Positions 1-5,847 of a stretch of DNA of 8,935 bases are shown one piece after another. Positions within the stretch are counted from its first letter, which is position 1. Every line of letters begins with the position of its first letter. The notes below the pieces were generated by a model, which saw only the letters and a list, made by a program, of their open reading frames with translations, was not told the DNA's origin and did no database searches. The translations under genes and the position numbers were made by a program. The DNA is from Alphaproteobacteria bacterium (GTDB lineage: Bacteria > Pseudomonadota > Alphaproteobacteria > Rhizobiales > Xanthobacteraceae): positions 1-8,935 of the forward strand of contig VAZU01000016.1 of NCBI GenBank assembly GCA_005884745.1, given 5' to 3'.

Positions 1-1
1 T

Positions 2-412
2 GCCGAGATCGAGCGCGCGGCCGAGCTGGCGCTCGCCGACGAATTCGTGGCGCGGCTGCCGCAGGGCTACGACACCCAGATCGGCGAGCGCGGCGTGACC
101 TTGTCGGGCGGACAGCGCCAGCGCATCGCCATCGCCCGGGCCATCCTGCGCGACGCGCCGCTGTTGCTGCTCGACGAGGCCACCTCGGCGCTCGATGCCG
201 AGAGCGAGACCTTGGTGCAGGCGGCGCTCGAGCGGCTGATGCAGGGCCGCACCACGCTCGTCATCGCGCACAGGCTGGCGACGGTGCTGTCCTGCGACCG
301 CATCCTGGTGATGGAGGAGGGCCGCATCGTCGAGGAGGGCACCCACGCCAGCCTGGTCGCCGATTCCGGGCTCTATGCGCGGCTCGCGAAATTGCAGTTC
401 GAGATGGGCTGA
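2..412 (+). CDS. ABC exporter (permease/ATPase fusion type), C-terminal end of the ATPase domain, 5' partial
   Basis: This is the last 136 codons of an ABC transporter nucleotide-binding domain; the reading frame is open to the left edge, so the start lies outside the window. Visible motifs in order are the signature LSGGQRQRIAIAR (from fragment residue 34), Walker B LLLLDEATSALD with the catalytic Glu at residue 59, and the H-loop TLVIAHRLATV with His at residue 90. It ends in the family-typical stretch VEEGTHASLVADSGLYARLAKLQF. The QGYDTQIGERG lead-in and this ending are characteristic of ABCB/MsbA-type exporters, in which a six-helix membrane domain precedes the ATPase, so this is probably an inner-membrane half-transporter that works as a homodimer. 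The substrate cannot be read from this part. It converges on the GNAT gene, with inverted palindromic repeats between them. Confidence 0.93.
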   Translation, partial: AEIERAAELALADEFVARLPQGYDTQIGERGVTLSGGQRQRIAIARAILRDAPLLLLDEATSALDAESETLVQAALERLMQGRTTLVIAHRLATVLSCDRILVMEEGRIVEEGTHASLVADSGLYARLAKLQFEMG

Positions 413-432
413 GCCTTTCCACGTGCGCTCTT

Positions 433-580
433 CCCCTCTCCTTGCGGGAGAGGGCGCCGAGCGGACGAAGTCCACGAGGCGGGTGAGGGGTTCGCTTCTA
501 ATAAATCGACGTTACCCCTCGCCCGGCTCGCCCTCGCTGCGCTCCGGCGTGCCACCCTCTCCCACAACAAGGGGAGAGGG
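433..580. repeat. Pair of inverted palindromic intergenic repeats (Bradyrhizobium-like)
   Basis: There are two copies of one repeat unit in opposite orientation, at 433-491 and 513-580. Each contains a perfect hairpin at its outer end. In copy 1, CCCTCTCC (434-441) pairs with GGAGAGGG (447-454) around a 5-nt loop. In copy 2, CCCTCTCCC (555-563) pairs with GGGAGAGGG (572-580) around an 8-nt loop. The inner ends also pair: GGGTGAGGGGT (481-491) against ACCCCTCGCCC (514-524), with one mismatch. The whole could therefore fold as a large cruciform or long hairpin on either strand. I recognise this type of sequence as a dispersed intergenic repeat of Bradyrhizobium-like genomes; that is recall, not a search. 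Lying between convergent genes, it might act as a two-way transcription stop, but neither hairpin has a clear T-run. Copy 2 is translated as the C-terminus of the GNAT gene. Confidence 0.8.
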
Positions 581-1054
581 TTTCGGAGCCAGCCGCGAGC
601 GGTCCGGTCGCCATCGCATCGCGAGCACCGGCCGGCCTGAGAGCGGATTGCGGCTCTCGCCGGTGACGGCGAACCCGTGCTTCTCATAGAAGCGAATGGC
701 GCGTGCATTGTCGGTGTTGACGTGCAGCTCGATTTTTTCCGGGCAGATGCGCTTGGCCTCGGCGAGCAGCGCTTCGGCAATTTTTTCGCCCCAGGCCTCG
801 GGAGCGACGACGATCTGGTCGAGATAGCCGGTTCTCGGATCGATGGTGACGAAGCCGGCAACGGCGCCCGCGCGTTCCGCGAGCGTGATGCTCGCGTTCG
901 GCACCAGCTCGTTGCGCCAGCGCTCCCGCCACCAGGAAAGCCGCGCGGAGAAATCGATGTCCGGATAGGCCTGCTGCCAGCTGCGCCGCCACAACTCGAT
1001 CGCAACCTCCTCGTCGGCGGCCGCGTAGGGCCGCAACCGGGGAGGCGCGCTCAT
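512..1054 (-). CDS. GNAT family N-acetyltransferase with a repeat-encoded C-terminal tail
   Basis: A 180-residue protein of the GNAT fold, which transfers an acetyl group from acetyl-CoA to an amine; the substrate is unknown and the protein is probably cytosolic. The N-terminus (LRPYAAADEEVAIELWRRSW) is the usual first strand and helix. Motif A, with strand beta4, is LDQIVVAPEAWGEKIAEALL (78-97); motif B is NARAIRFYEKHGF (116-128). Its A-motif lacks the full Gly-x-Gly loop, as many GNATs do. The fold should end near residue 148 (VLAMRW). Residues 158-180 are encoded by the palindromic repeat, and the stop codon TAA at 512-514 sits at the inner edge of that repeat. The start overlaps the stop of the upstream OmpA-like gene by 4 nt (ATGA at 1051-1054), so translation is probably coupled. 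A GGAG lies very close to the ATG. Confidence 0.88.
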   Translation of the reverse strand: MSAPPRLRPYAAADEEVAIELWRRSWQQAYPDIDFSARLSWWRERWRNELVPNASITLAERAGAVAGFVTIDPRTGYLDQIVVAPEAWGEKIAEALLAEAKRICPEKIELHVNTDNARAIRFYEKHGFAVTGESRNPLSGRPVLAMRWRPDRSRLAPKPSPLVVGEGGTPERSEGEPGEG

Positions 1055-2076
1055 CGCTCCGTCAGTTTCAGCTCGATGCGGCGGTTGCGGCGGAACGCCT
1101 CCTCGGTCGGATCATTGTCGAGCGGCTGAAACTCGCCGAACCCGGCGGCGACGAGCCGGCGCGCCGGCACGCCCCTGCCGATCAAATATTGCACGACCGA
1201 GATCGCCCGGGCCGCAGAAAGCTCCCAGTTCGAGGGAAATTGCGAGCTCGCGATCGGGCGCACGTCGGTGTGGCCGTCGATGCGCAGCACCCAGGCGATC
1301 TCCGCAGGAATCTGCTTCTCCAGGTCGATCAGCGCGCCGGCGAGCTTGTCGACCTCGGCCTGGCCCTCGGGCTTCAGACCCGCGGATCCGCTGTCGAACA
1401 GGATCTCGGACTGGAACACGAAGCGATCGCCGACCACGCGGATGTCGGGGCGGGCGCCGAGGATCGCGCGCAGTTTCCCGAAGAACTCCGAGCGATATTT
1501 GGAGAGCTCCTGCACGCGCTGGGCCAGTGCCACGTTGAGCCGCTGGCCGAGGTCCGCGATGCGCGCCTGGGCTTCCTTGTCCTTCTTTTCCGATGCCTGC
1601 AGCGCCTCCTCGATCGCCGAGAGCTGGCGCCGCAGGGCCGCGATCTGCTGGTTGAGCAATTCGACCTGGGACAGCGCCCGCGCCGAAATCTGCTTCTGGC
1701 TGTCGAGCTCGCTGGTCAGGGTGTTGACCTTGCCCTGCGCCGCGGCCGCGCCGGGCCCGATCCCTTCGTAGAGGCCCTTGAAACGCTCGCGCTCGCTTTC
1801 CGCCGTCGCCAGGCTTGCCCGCAACGCCGCAAGGCTGTCCTCGACATTGGCCTTGCCGGCCTTCTCCATCGAGAGCAGCTCGGTGAGCTGCGCGATCTGC
1901 GCATTGAGGCGCGCCAGCGCCGTGTCCTTTCCGGTCACTTCCTGGGACAGGAAGAATTGCACGACCACGAAGACCGACAGCAGGAAGATGATGCCCAGGA
2001 CCAGCGTCGAGAGCGCGTCGACGAAGCCGGGCCAATAATCGACACCGCGGTCGCGGCGGGTGCGGGCAAGCGCCAT
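1051..2076 (-). CDS. OmpA/MotB-like peptidoglycan-binding membrane protein with long coiled coil
   Basis: A 341-residue protein with a short cytoplasmic N-terminus, one transmembrane helix at about 18-43, a long Ala/Gln/Glu-rich helical, probably coiled-coil, region at about 50-195, and an OmpA-like domain at about 215-340. The peptidoglycan-binding signature is present: FDSGSAGLKPEG (227-238), the diaminopimelate-binding Asp in GHTD (268-271), NWELSAARA and RRNRRIEL (329-336). The start of the membrane helix reads WPGFVDALSTLV; Asp20 sits where MotB-type stator subunits carry their ion-binding Asp. With the MotA-like gene 3 nt upstream, this looks like the plug and anchor subunit of an ion-driven stator complex. 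MotB normally has only a short linker, so the ~145-residue coiled coil marks it as a non-flagellar relative. The ATG at 2074-2076 follows an AAGG about 10 nt upstream. Confidence 0.9.
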   Translation of the reverse strand: MALARTRRDRGVDYWPGFVDALSTLVLGIIFLLSVFVVVQFFLSQEVTGKDTALARLNAQIAQLTELLSMEKAGKANVEDSLAALRASLATAESERERFKGLYEGIGPGAAAAQGKVNTLTSELDSQKQISARALSQVELLNQQIAALRRQLSAIEEALQASEKKDKEAQARIADLGQRLNVALAQRVQELSKYRSEFFGKLRAILGARPDIRVVGDRFVFQSEILFDSGSAGLKPEGQAEVDKLAGALIDLEKQIPAEIAWVLRIDGHTDVRPIASSQFPSNWELSAARAISVVQYLIGRGVPARRLVAAGFGEFQPLDNDPTEEAFRRNRRIELKLTER

Positions 2077-2079
2077 GGT

Positions 2080-3072
2080 TCAGACCTTGTGGACGTCTTC
2101 GCGGGCGATACGTTCGAGCAGGCGCTGCACCTCGCGCTGCTGGTGCGCCTGCGCGTCGGCCCAATCGCGGATCATCTGCTGCTCGGTGCGCATGTGATTG
2201 ACGAGGCCGTGAATCGCCTCGGCCAGGCTCGCCATCGCCGCGGTCGCGGCGCGGCCGGACCCGCTGTCGGCGATCGCCTCCTTGAGGTGCTCGATGGCGA
2301 CGCCGATCTCGCCCATCTGCACCGTGCCGCCGGGACGCGCAGTCGGCTCGGTGCCGAGATCGCGCACGGTCGTCGAGAGCCAGTCCTCGAGGTCGATGTA
2401 GAAGCGGTTCTGCGCCTGGCTGGTCTGCAGGTCGAGGAAGCCGAGCACCAGCGAGCCGGCCAGCCCGAACAGCGAGGAGGAAAACGAGATCCCCATGCCG
2501 CCGAGCGGCGCCGCGAGCCCCTCCTTCAGGGCGTCGAACACCTGGCCGGCGTCGCCGCCGACTTTGAGCCCGTCGATGACCTTGCCGACCGAGCCGACCG
2601 TCTCGATCAGGCCCCAGAACGTCCCGAGCAGGCCCAGGAAGATCAGCAGGCCGGTCATGTAGCGGGAGAGATCGCGCGCCTCGTCGAGCCGGGTCGCGAT
2701 GGAATCCAGCAGGCTGCGCATGATGGTCGGCGAGATCGCCATGCGCCCGGAGGTGCGCTCGCCCAGGATCGACGCCATGGGCGCCAGCAATGTCGGCGGG
2801 CGCGCCAGCGCCAGCCCGGGATCGGCAAGCCGGAAGCTGTTGACCCAGGCCACTTCGGGAAACAGCCGGATCACCTGCCGGTACGCCATCAGGATGCCGA
2901 CGAGCAGCACGCAGATGATGAGCGCGTTGAGCCCGGGATTGGCCAGGAACGCCGCCCAGATCTGCTTGTAGAGAATGACGACCAGCAAGGCGCCGAGGAT
3001 GAGGAACACCGTCATGCGCACCAGGAAAATGCGCGGAGACGAAAGTTTGAAGGGATCGAGATCTTGGGCCAT
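2080..3072 (-). CDS. MotA/TolQ/ExbB-family proton channel protein
   Basis: A 330-residue inner-membrane protein. Four hydrophobic segments are visible, at about 15-35, 46-65, 139-161 and 190-213. The third and fourth carry the family hallmarks: FLGLLGTFWGLIETVG (145-160), and a Gly/Ser-rich helix starting at PLGGMGISFSSSLFGLAG. Between segments 2 and 3 is a cytoplasmic region of about 75 residues, and the last ~115 residues are a helical cytoplasmic tail (AIEHLKEAIADS, EVQRLLERIARED). In this family a pentamer surrounds a dimer of the single-span MotB/ExbD-like partner, and ion flow drives rotation or force. The OmpA-like partner is encoded 3 nt downstream. No flagellar, Tol or TonB genes are nearby, so the process it powers cannot be told. 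I see no strong ribosome binding site; the ATG is the first in frame and gives a normal N-terminus. Confidence 0.9.
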   Translation of the reverse strand: MAQDLDPFKLSSPRIFLVRMTVFLILGALLVVILYKQIWAAFLANPGLNALIICVLLVGILMAYRQVIRLFPEVAWVNSFRLADPGLALARPPTLLAPMASILGERTSGRMAISPTIMRSLLDSIATRLDEARDLSRYMTGLLIFLGLLGTFWGLIETVGSVGKVIDGLKVGGDAGQVFDALKEGLAAPLGGMGISFSSSLFGLAGSLVLGFLDLQTSQAQNRFYIDLEDWLSTTVRDLGTEPTARPGGTVQMGEIGVAIEHLKEAIADSGSGRAATAAMASLAEAIHGLVNHMRTEQQMIRDWADAQAHQQREVQRLLERIAREDVHKV

Positions 3073-3161
3073 GGCAGCTTTACGTCACTCGATGCCCTCA
3101 ATATCGCACGGCGGCACGGAAAGGAAATGCCGGACGATGCGAGCGATGGAGTCCGGGCGGC
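3073..3161. other. Intergenic gap between the phosphatase and the MotA-like gene
   Basis: This 89-nt spacer separates the phosphatase stop from the MotA-like start and is the longest unbroken gap inside the minus-strand gene set. It would be the natural place for a promoter serving the MotA-like/OmpA-like/GNAT cluster. Reading the minus strand, I find no convincing -35/-10 pair, no hairpin followed by a T-run, and no good Shine-Dalgarno site ahead of the ATG. The assignment of a promoter here is positional only. Confidence 0.3.
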
Positions 3162-3959
3162 TCATCCGATTGCGGCTCCCTTCAACAGCTCCAGCAGTCC
3201 GCCATGCATGCTCTCATTTCCGGCAATGATATGGCCCTTCTCGAGCATAGCCTCGCCGCCGTCGAGATCGGTGACGAAACCGCCGGCCTCACGCACCAGC
3301 AGCAGCCCCGCAGCCATGTCCCACGGGGAAAGATTGCGTTCCCAATAGCCGTCGAACCGTCCCGCGGCCACCCAGGCGAGATCGAGCGTGGCCGATCCGA
3401 AGCGCCGCAGTCCGCAGACTTGGCTCTGTACCGCCGCGATCTCGTTACGGAACTGCGTAAGATCGCCGCGCCCGTGATGCGGCAGTCCGCAGGCCAAGAC
3501 GGCATCGCCGATCTGCCGGCGCGCCGCCACCCGCAGGCGCCGATCGTTCATGAACGCGCCTTTGCCGCGCTCGCCGGTGTAAAGCTCGTCCGTTGCCGGA
3601 TTGTAGACGAGCCCGGCAACGATGGTGCCGTCGCGCGCCAGCGCGATGGAGATTGCGAACTGCGGAATGCCGTGCAGGAAATTGGTGGTGCCGTCGAGCG
3701 GGTCGACGATCCAGCAATGGGTCTTGTCGGTGCCCTCGGTTCGTCCGCCCTCCTCGCCGAGAAAGCCGTAGCCGGGGCGCGCCTTGGCAAGCTCCGTGCG
3801 CAGAATTTCCTCGGCGCGGCGATCCGCCGCCGTGACGAAATTTCCCGGCCCCTTCAACGAGACCTGCAGCCGCTCGACCTCGCCGAAGTCGCGCTTGAGG
3901 CCGCGCGCAGCCTTGTGCGCGGCCCGGACCATGACGTTGAGAAGCGCGGATTGCACCAT
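3162..3959 (-). CDS. suhB: Inositol monophosphatase family protein (SuhB-like)
   Basis: A 265-residue protein, the normal length for this Mg2+-dependent phosphatase family, which hydrolyses myo-inositol-1-phosphate and related sugar or nucleotide phosphates in the cytosol. All family motifs are present: KGPGNFVTAAD (36-46), GEE (68-70), the metal-binding DPLDGTTNF (86-94), GSATLDLAWVAAGRFDGYWE (188-207) and the second signature WDMAAG (213-218), with metal ligand Asp214. The KGPxxxVTxAD opening is typical of the rhizobial SuhB type. Related enzymes include fructose-1,6-bisphosphatases and CysQ, so the true substrate is open; a sugar-bisphosphate role would suit the aldolase operon next to it, but the motifs favour the inositol-phosphatase branch. 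It is preceded by a 76-nt gap containing a palindromic repeat, so it may be transcribed separately from the genes to its right. No clear Shine-Dalgarno site is visible. Confidence 0.92.
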   Translation of the reverse strand: MVQSALLNVMVRAAHKAARGLKRDFGEVERLQVSLKGPGNFVTAADRRAEEILRTELAKARPGYGFLGEEGGRTEGTDKTHCWIVDPLDGTTNFLHGIPQFAISIALARDGTIVAGLVYNPATDELYTGERGKGAFMNDRRLRVAARRQIGDAVLACGLPHHGRGDLTQFRNEIAAVQSQVCGLRRFGSATLDLAWVAAGRFDGYWERNLSPWDMAAGLLLVREAGGFVTDLDGGEAMLEKGHIIAGNESMHGGLLELLKGAAIG

Positions 3960-3990
3960 GATCTGCGGATCAAAGATTACGGCGGAAGGG

Positions 3991-4027
3991 TTCCGAGTTT
4001 CCCGGGCTTAGCGCCCGCGCACCGGAA
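3991..4027. repeat. Short palindromic (REP-like) intergenic element
   Basis: An interrupted palindrome lies in the 76-nt gap between the Sel1-protein stop and the phosphatase start. The outer arms TTCCG (3991-3995) and CGGAA (4023-4027) pair, and the inner arms CGGGC (4003-4007) and GCCCG (4013-4017) pair perfectly around a 5-nt loop. The minus-strand text begins CATTCCGG and centres on GCGCTAAGC-like sequence. I associate this with a dispersed repeat of Bradyrhizobium-like genomes, from recall only. No T-run follows on the minus strand, so a classical terminator is doubtful, though such elements can stabilise mRNA ends or slow read-through between operon segments. Confidence 0.6.
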
Positions 4028-4035
4028 TGACAACG

Positions 4036-5151
4036 TCACGTGCGCGGCGGCAGGCTCGCGAGCCAAGGCTTGGCGGCTTTTTCTCCCGCTTCGCGCTCCG
4101 CAGGCTTCAAATTCCCGACGAAGGTGTCGAGCCAGGGGTCGCTCTCGCCTGCCGCCTTGGCGATGAGGTGCCATTTGGTCGCTCCGACCGGGTCGGCCGG
4201 CGCGCCGCGGCCCGCCGCCAGAATGCGGGCGAGCCGGTTTTGCGCGATCGGGCTGCCCTGCCGCGCCGCCTTGCGGAACCAGGCTACCGCGCCGGCTTCG
4301 TCCTTGGCCATCCCGGTCCCGTTGAACAGAGCGATGGCATATTCGACCTCGGCGTCGAGGTTGCCGGCGCGGGCCGCGGTGCCGAGCAGCCGCGCGGCCT
4401 CGCCCGCATCCTTGGCAACGCCGCGGCCCTCCTTGTAAAGCGTCGCCAACGCATATTGCGCGTCGGGATTGCCGGCGTCGGCGGCGCCGCGCAGCAATTC
4501 CGCGGCTTTTGCGAAATCGCGATCGAACTGCTGGCCTTCCAGATACAGCAGCGCGAGATTGTAGGAGGCGGCGATGTGCCCGAGCTTCGCCGAGCGTTCG
4601 AGCAGTGCCGCCGCCGCATCCCGGTCGCGCGGCCCGCCGCGGGCGGCGAGGCGCAGCATGGCGAGTTCGAACATCGCCTCGCGGTCCCCCCGGTCGACCG
4701 CCAGCGAGAACCACGCCAATGCCTTCTGGTCGTCCTTGGGGACCCCGAACCCATTGGCGTAGAGCTCACCCAAGAGCGTCATCGCTTTCGGGTCGCCCTT
4801 GTCGTTGACCCGGCGCGTGGCTTCGGCGAACGCGGTCAGGTATTGGCCGCCGTCGTAGGCCGCATAGGCGAGGTCCGGCTCGGCTGCGCCGCTCCCCGGG
4901 GCCGCATAGGGTAGGGCGAGGCTCTTGCTCGTGCTCGGTTGCGGTTTCGGCTTCGCCGGTGCGGGACGGCCGGGCGGCTCGGCCGCAGGTTTTGCGGTTT
5001 TGGCCGGGGGCGGGCGGTGCACGGGCTTCAGCGGTTTCGGCGGCGGGGTTTGCGCGGCCGGCGGGACGATCTGGATCGGGGCCTGGGCCCAGGCGGGGGC
5101 CGCCAGCGAGAACATCGCTGCGAGCATCGAGCCCTGCCAAGCCCTTGTCAT
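4036..5151 (-). CDS. Exported Sel1-repeat (TPR-like) protein with proline-rich linker
   Basis: A 371-residue protein. The N-terminus is a signal peptide (MTRAWQGSMLAAMFSLAAPAWA, with probable cleavage after AWA at residue 22), so it should be periplasmic; no lipobox Cys is present. A Pro/Lys/Ala-rich linker follows at about 30-73. From residue 121 there are six Sel1-type helical repeats at an exact 36-residue spacing (starting at 121, 157, 193, 229, 265 and 301), each of the form A-x-x-x-LA-x-LY-x-x-G-x-G-x-x-x-D-x-x-x-A-x-x-x-x-x-x-AA-x-x-G. Such solenoids bind protein partners; no partner is identifiable here. I chose the ATG at 5149-5151, not an in-frame one 180 nt upstream, for three reasons. 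It gives the signal peptide, it has a GGAGG 7 nt upstream (5159-5163), and it overlaps the upstream stop by 4 nt (ATGA), which implies coupling. Confidence 0.9.
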   Translation of the reverse strand: MTRAWQGSMLAAMFSLAAPAWAQAPIQIVPPAAQTPPPKPLKPVHRPPPAKTAKPAAEPPGRPAPAKPKPQPSTSKSLALPYAAPGSGAAEPDLAYAAYDGGQYLTAFAEATRRVNDKGDPKAMTLLGELYANGFGVPKDDQKALAWFSLAVDRGDREAMFELAMLRLAARGGPRDRDAAAALLERSAKLGHIAASYNLALLYLEGQQFDRDFAKAAELLRGAADAGNPDAQYALATLYKEGRGVAKDAGEAARLLGTAARAGNLDAEVEYAIALFNGTGMAKDEAGAVAWFRKAARQGSPIAQNRLARILAAGRGAPADPVGATKWHLIAKAAGESDPWLDTFVGNLKPAEREAGEKAAKPWLASLPPRT

Positions 5152-5804
5152 TCCAGCGCCTCCACCGGCTTCATCGCGGCCGCAGCGGTCCTGACCGCCG
5201 CGGCGACCTCGCCGGCCCACGCCGGATCGCCCAGCGCGACGAAATCGGCGCCCGCAGCCACGAGTTGGCCGACCTCCTCGAACCTCCCGGCATAGCCGAC
5301 GCAAGCGGGCTCGAACAACTCCGCCCACCACGCAACGCGCTCGATGATGGCCGGGAACGGCGGACGCCCGCCGGCCGCGTCCGGTTCGCCGAACATCACA
5401 TAATCGGCGCCCGATTCGGCCGCGATCATGGCATCATGCCGTGTTTTCAGCCCGCCGGCACCCGCAATTCGCTCCGGCTTCAGGCTGCCGATCGCGCGCT
5501 TGAGCACTTCCGTGCCGGTCAGATGCGCCCCGTCGGCGTCCAAGCGACGGGCGAGTTCCGGTTCGCCGTCGAGCAGCAGGGCGATTCCTCGCGTCTGGAC
5601 GACAGGTGCGAGCGTCGTGACGGCCTCACGCAGATCCTGCCCCTTCCCGCCGGCGAACCGCAGCAGCACGGCGGCGACGTCGGCGGCCTCGAGCGCGGAC
5701 TCAAGATCGGCCGCAAACAGGCGCGCATCTTCGATCGGCGGCGTGATCAGATAGAGTCGCGCCGGCGGGCGGCGTATCTGCGCACGTTGGCGTCGCGATG
5801 CCAT
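5148..5804 (-). CDS. Thiamine-phosphate synthase-like protein (ThiE/TenI superfamily), diverged
   Basis: A 218-residue TIM-barrel protein, normal length for ThiE, which joins HMP pyrophosphate and thiazole phosphate to thiamine phosphate in the cytosol. The family framework is clear: RLYLITPP (16-23), ARRLDADGAHLTGTE (85-99), SGADYVMFGEP (131-141) and AGADFVALG (184-192). Several positions usually devoted to substrate look changed, however. The expected Asn-Asp after strand 4 reads LLLDGEP, the HxGQ(E/D)D stretch reads HLTGTEV, the Ser-x-His loop reads AGAGGLKTRHD, and the PT-x-x-K phosphate loop reads EPDAAGGRPP. It could be a paralogue with another role, like TenI, which has the fold but not the synthase activity. 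It lies between the aldolase (43-nt gap) and the Sel1 gene (4-nt overlap), with no other thi gene in the window. Confidence 0.78.
   Translation of the reverse strand: MASRRQRAQIRRPPARLYLITPPIEDARLFAADLESALEAADVAAVLLRFAGGKGQDLREAVTTLAPVVQTRGIALLLDGEPELARRLDADGAHLTGTEVLKRAIGSLKPERIAGAGGLKTRHDAMIAAESGADYVMFGEPDAAGGRPPFPAIIERVAWWAELFEPACVGYAGRFEEVGQLVAAGADFVALGDPAWAGEVAAAVRTAAAAMKPVEALE
5159..5163 (-). promoter_or_regulatory. Ribosome binding site of the Sel1-repeat gene
   Basis: The minus strand reads GGAGG followed by 7 nt and the ATG at 5149-5151. It lies inside the last codons of the ThiE-like gene and decides the start of the Sel1 protein in favour of the form with a signal peptide. Confidence 0.75.
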
Positions 5805-5847
5805 GCTGATCCGTCGAACGCCGCCGCCACCGTGCGCGGCAAAGAGC

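Noticed and set aside
1051..3072. Zorya anti-phage system (ZorA/ZorB).
   Set aside because: Only the stator-like pair is present; the flanking genes are a GNAT and an inositol-phosphatase-family gene, with no helicase, nuclease or ZorC-like protein. A housekeeping envelope role is more likely.
1189..3348. Very long open frame (719 codons) on the plus strand opposite the MotA-like and OmpA-like genes.
   Set aside because: Its translation is rich in Arg, Asp, His and Gln with no domain or membrane pattern, and it mirrors two well-supported genes. Long antisense frames are expected in DNA this GC-rich.
5152..5331. Possible 60-residue N-terminal extension of the Sel1-repeat protein.
   Set aside because: The extension is Arg/Gly-rich shadow of the ThiE-like gene and would bury the signal peptide; the inner ATG has a GGAGG and a 4-nt stop-start overlap.
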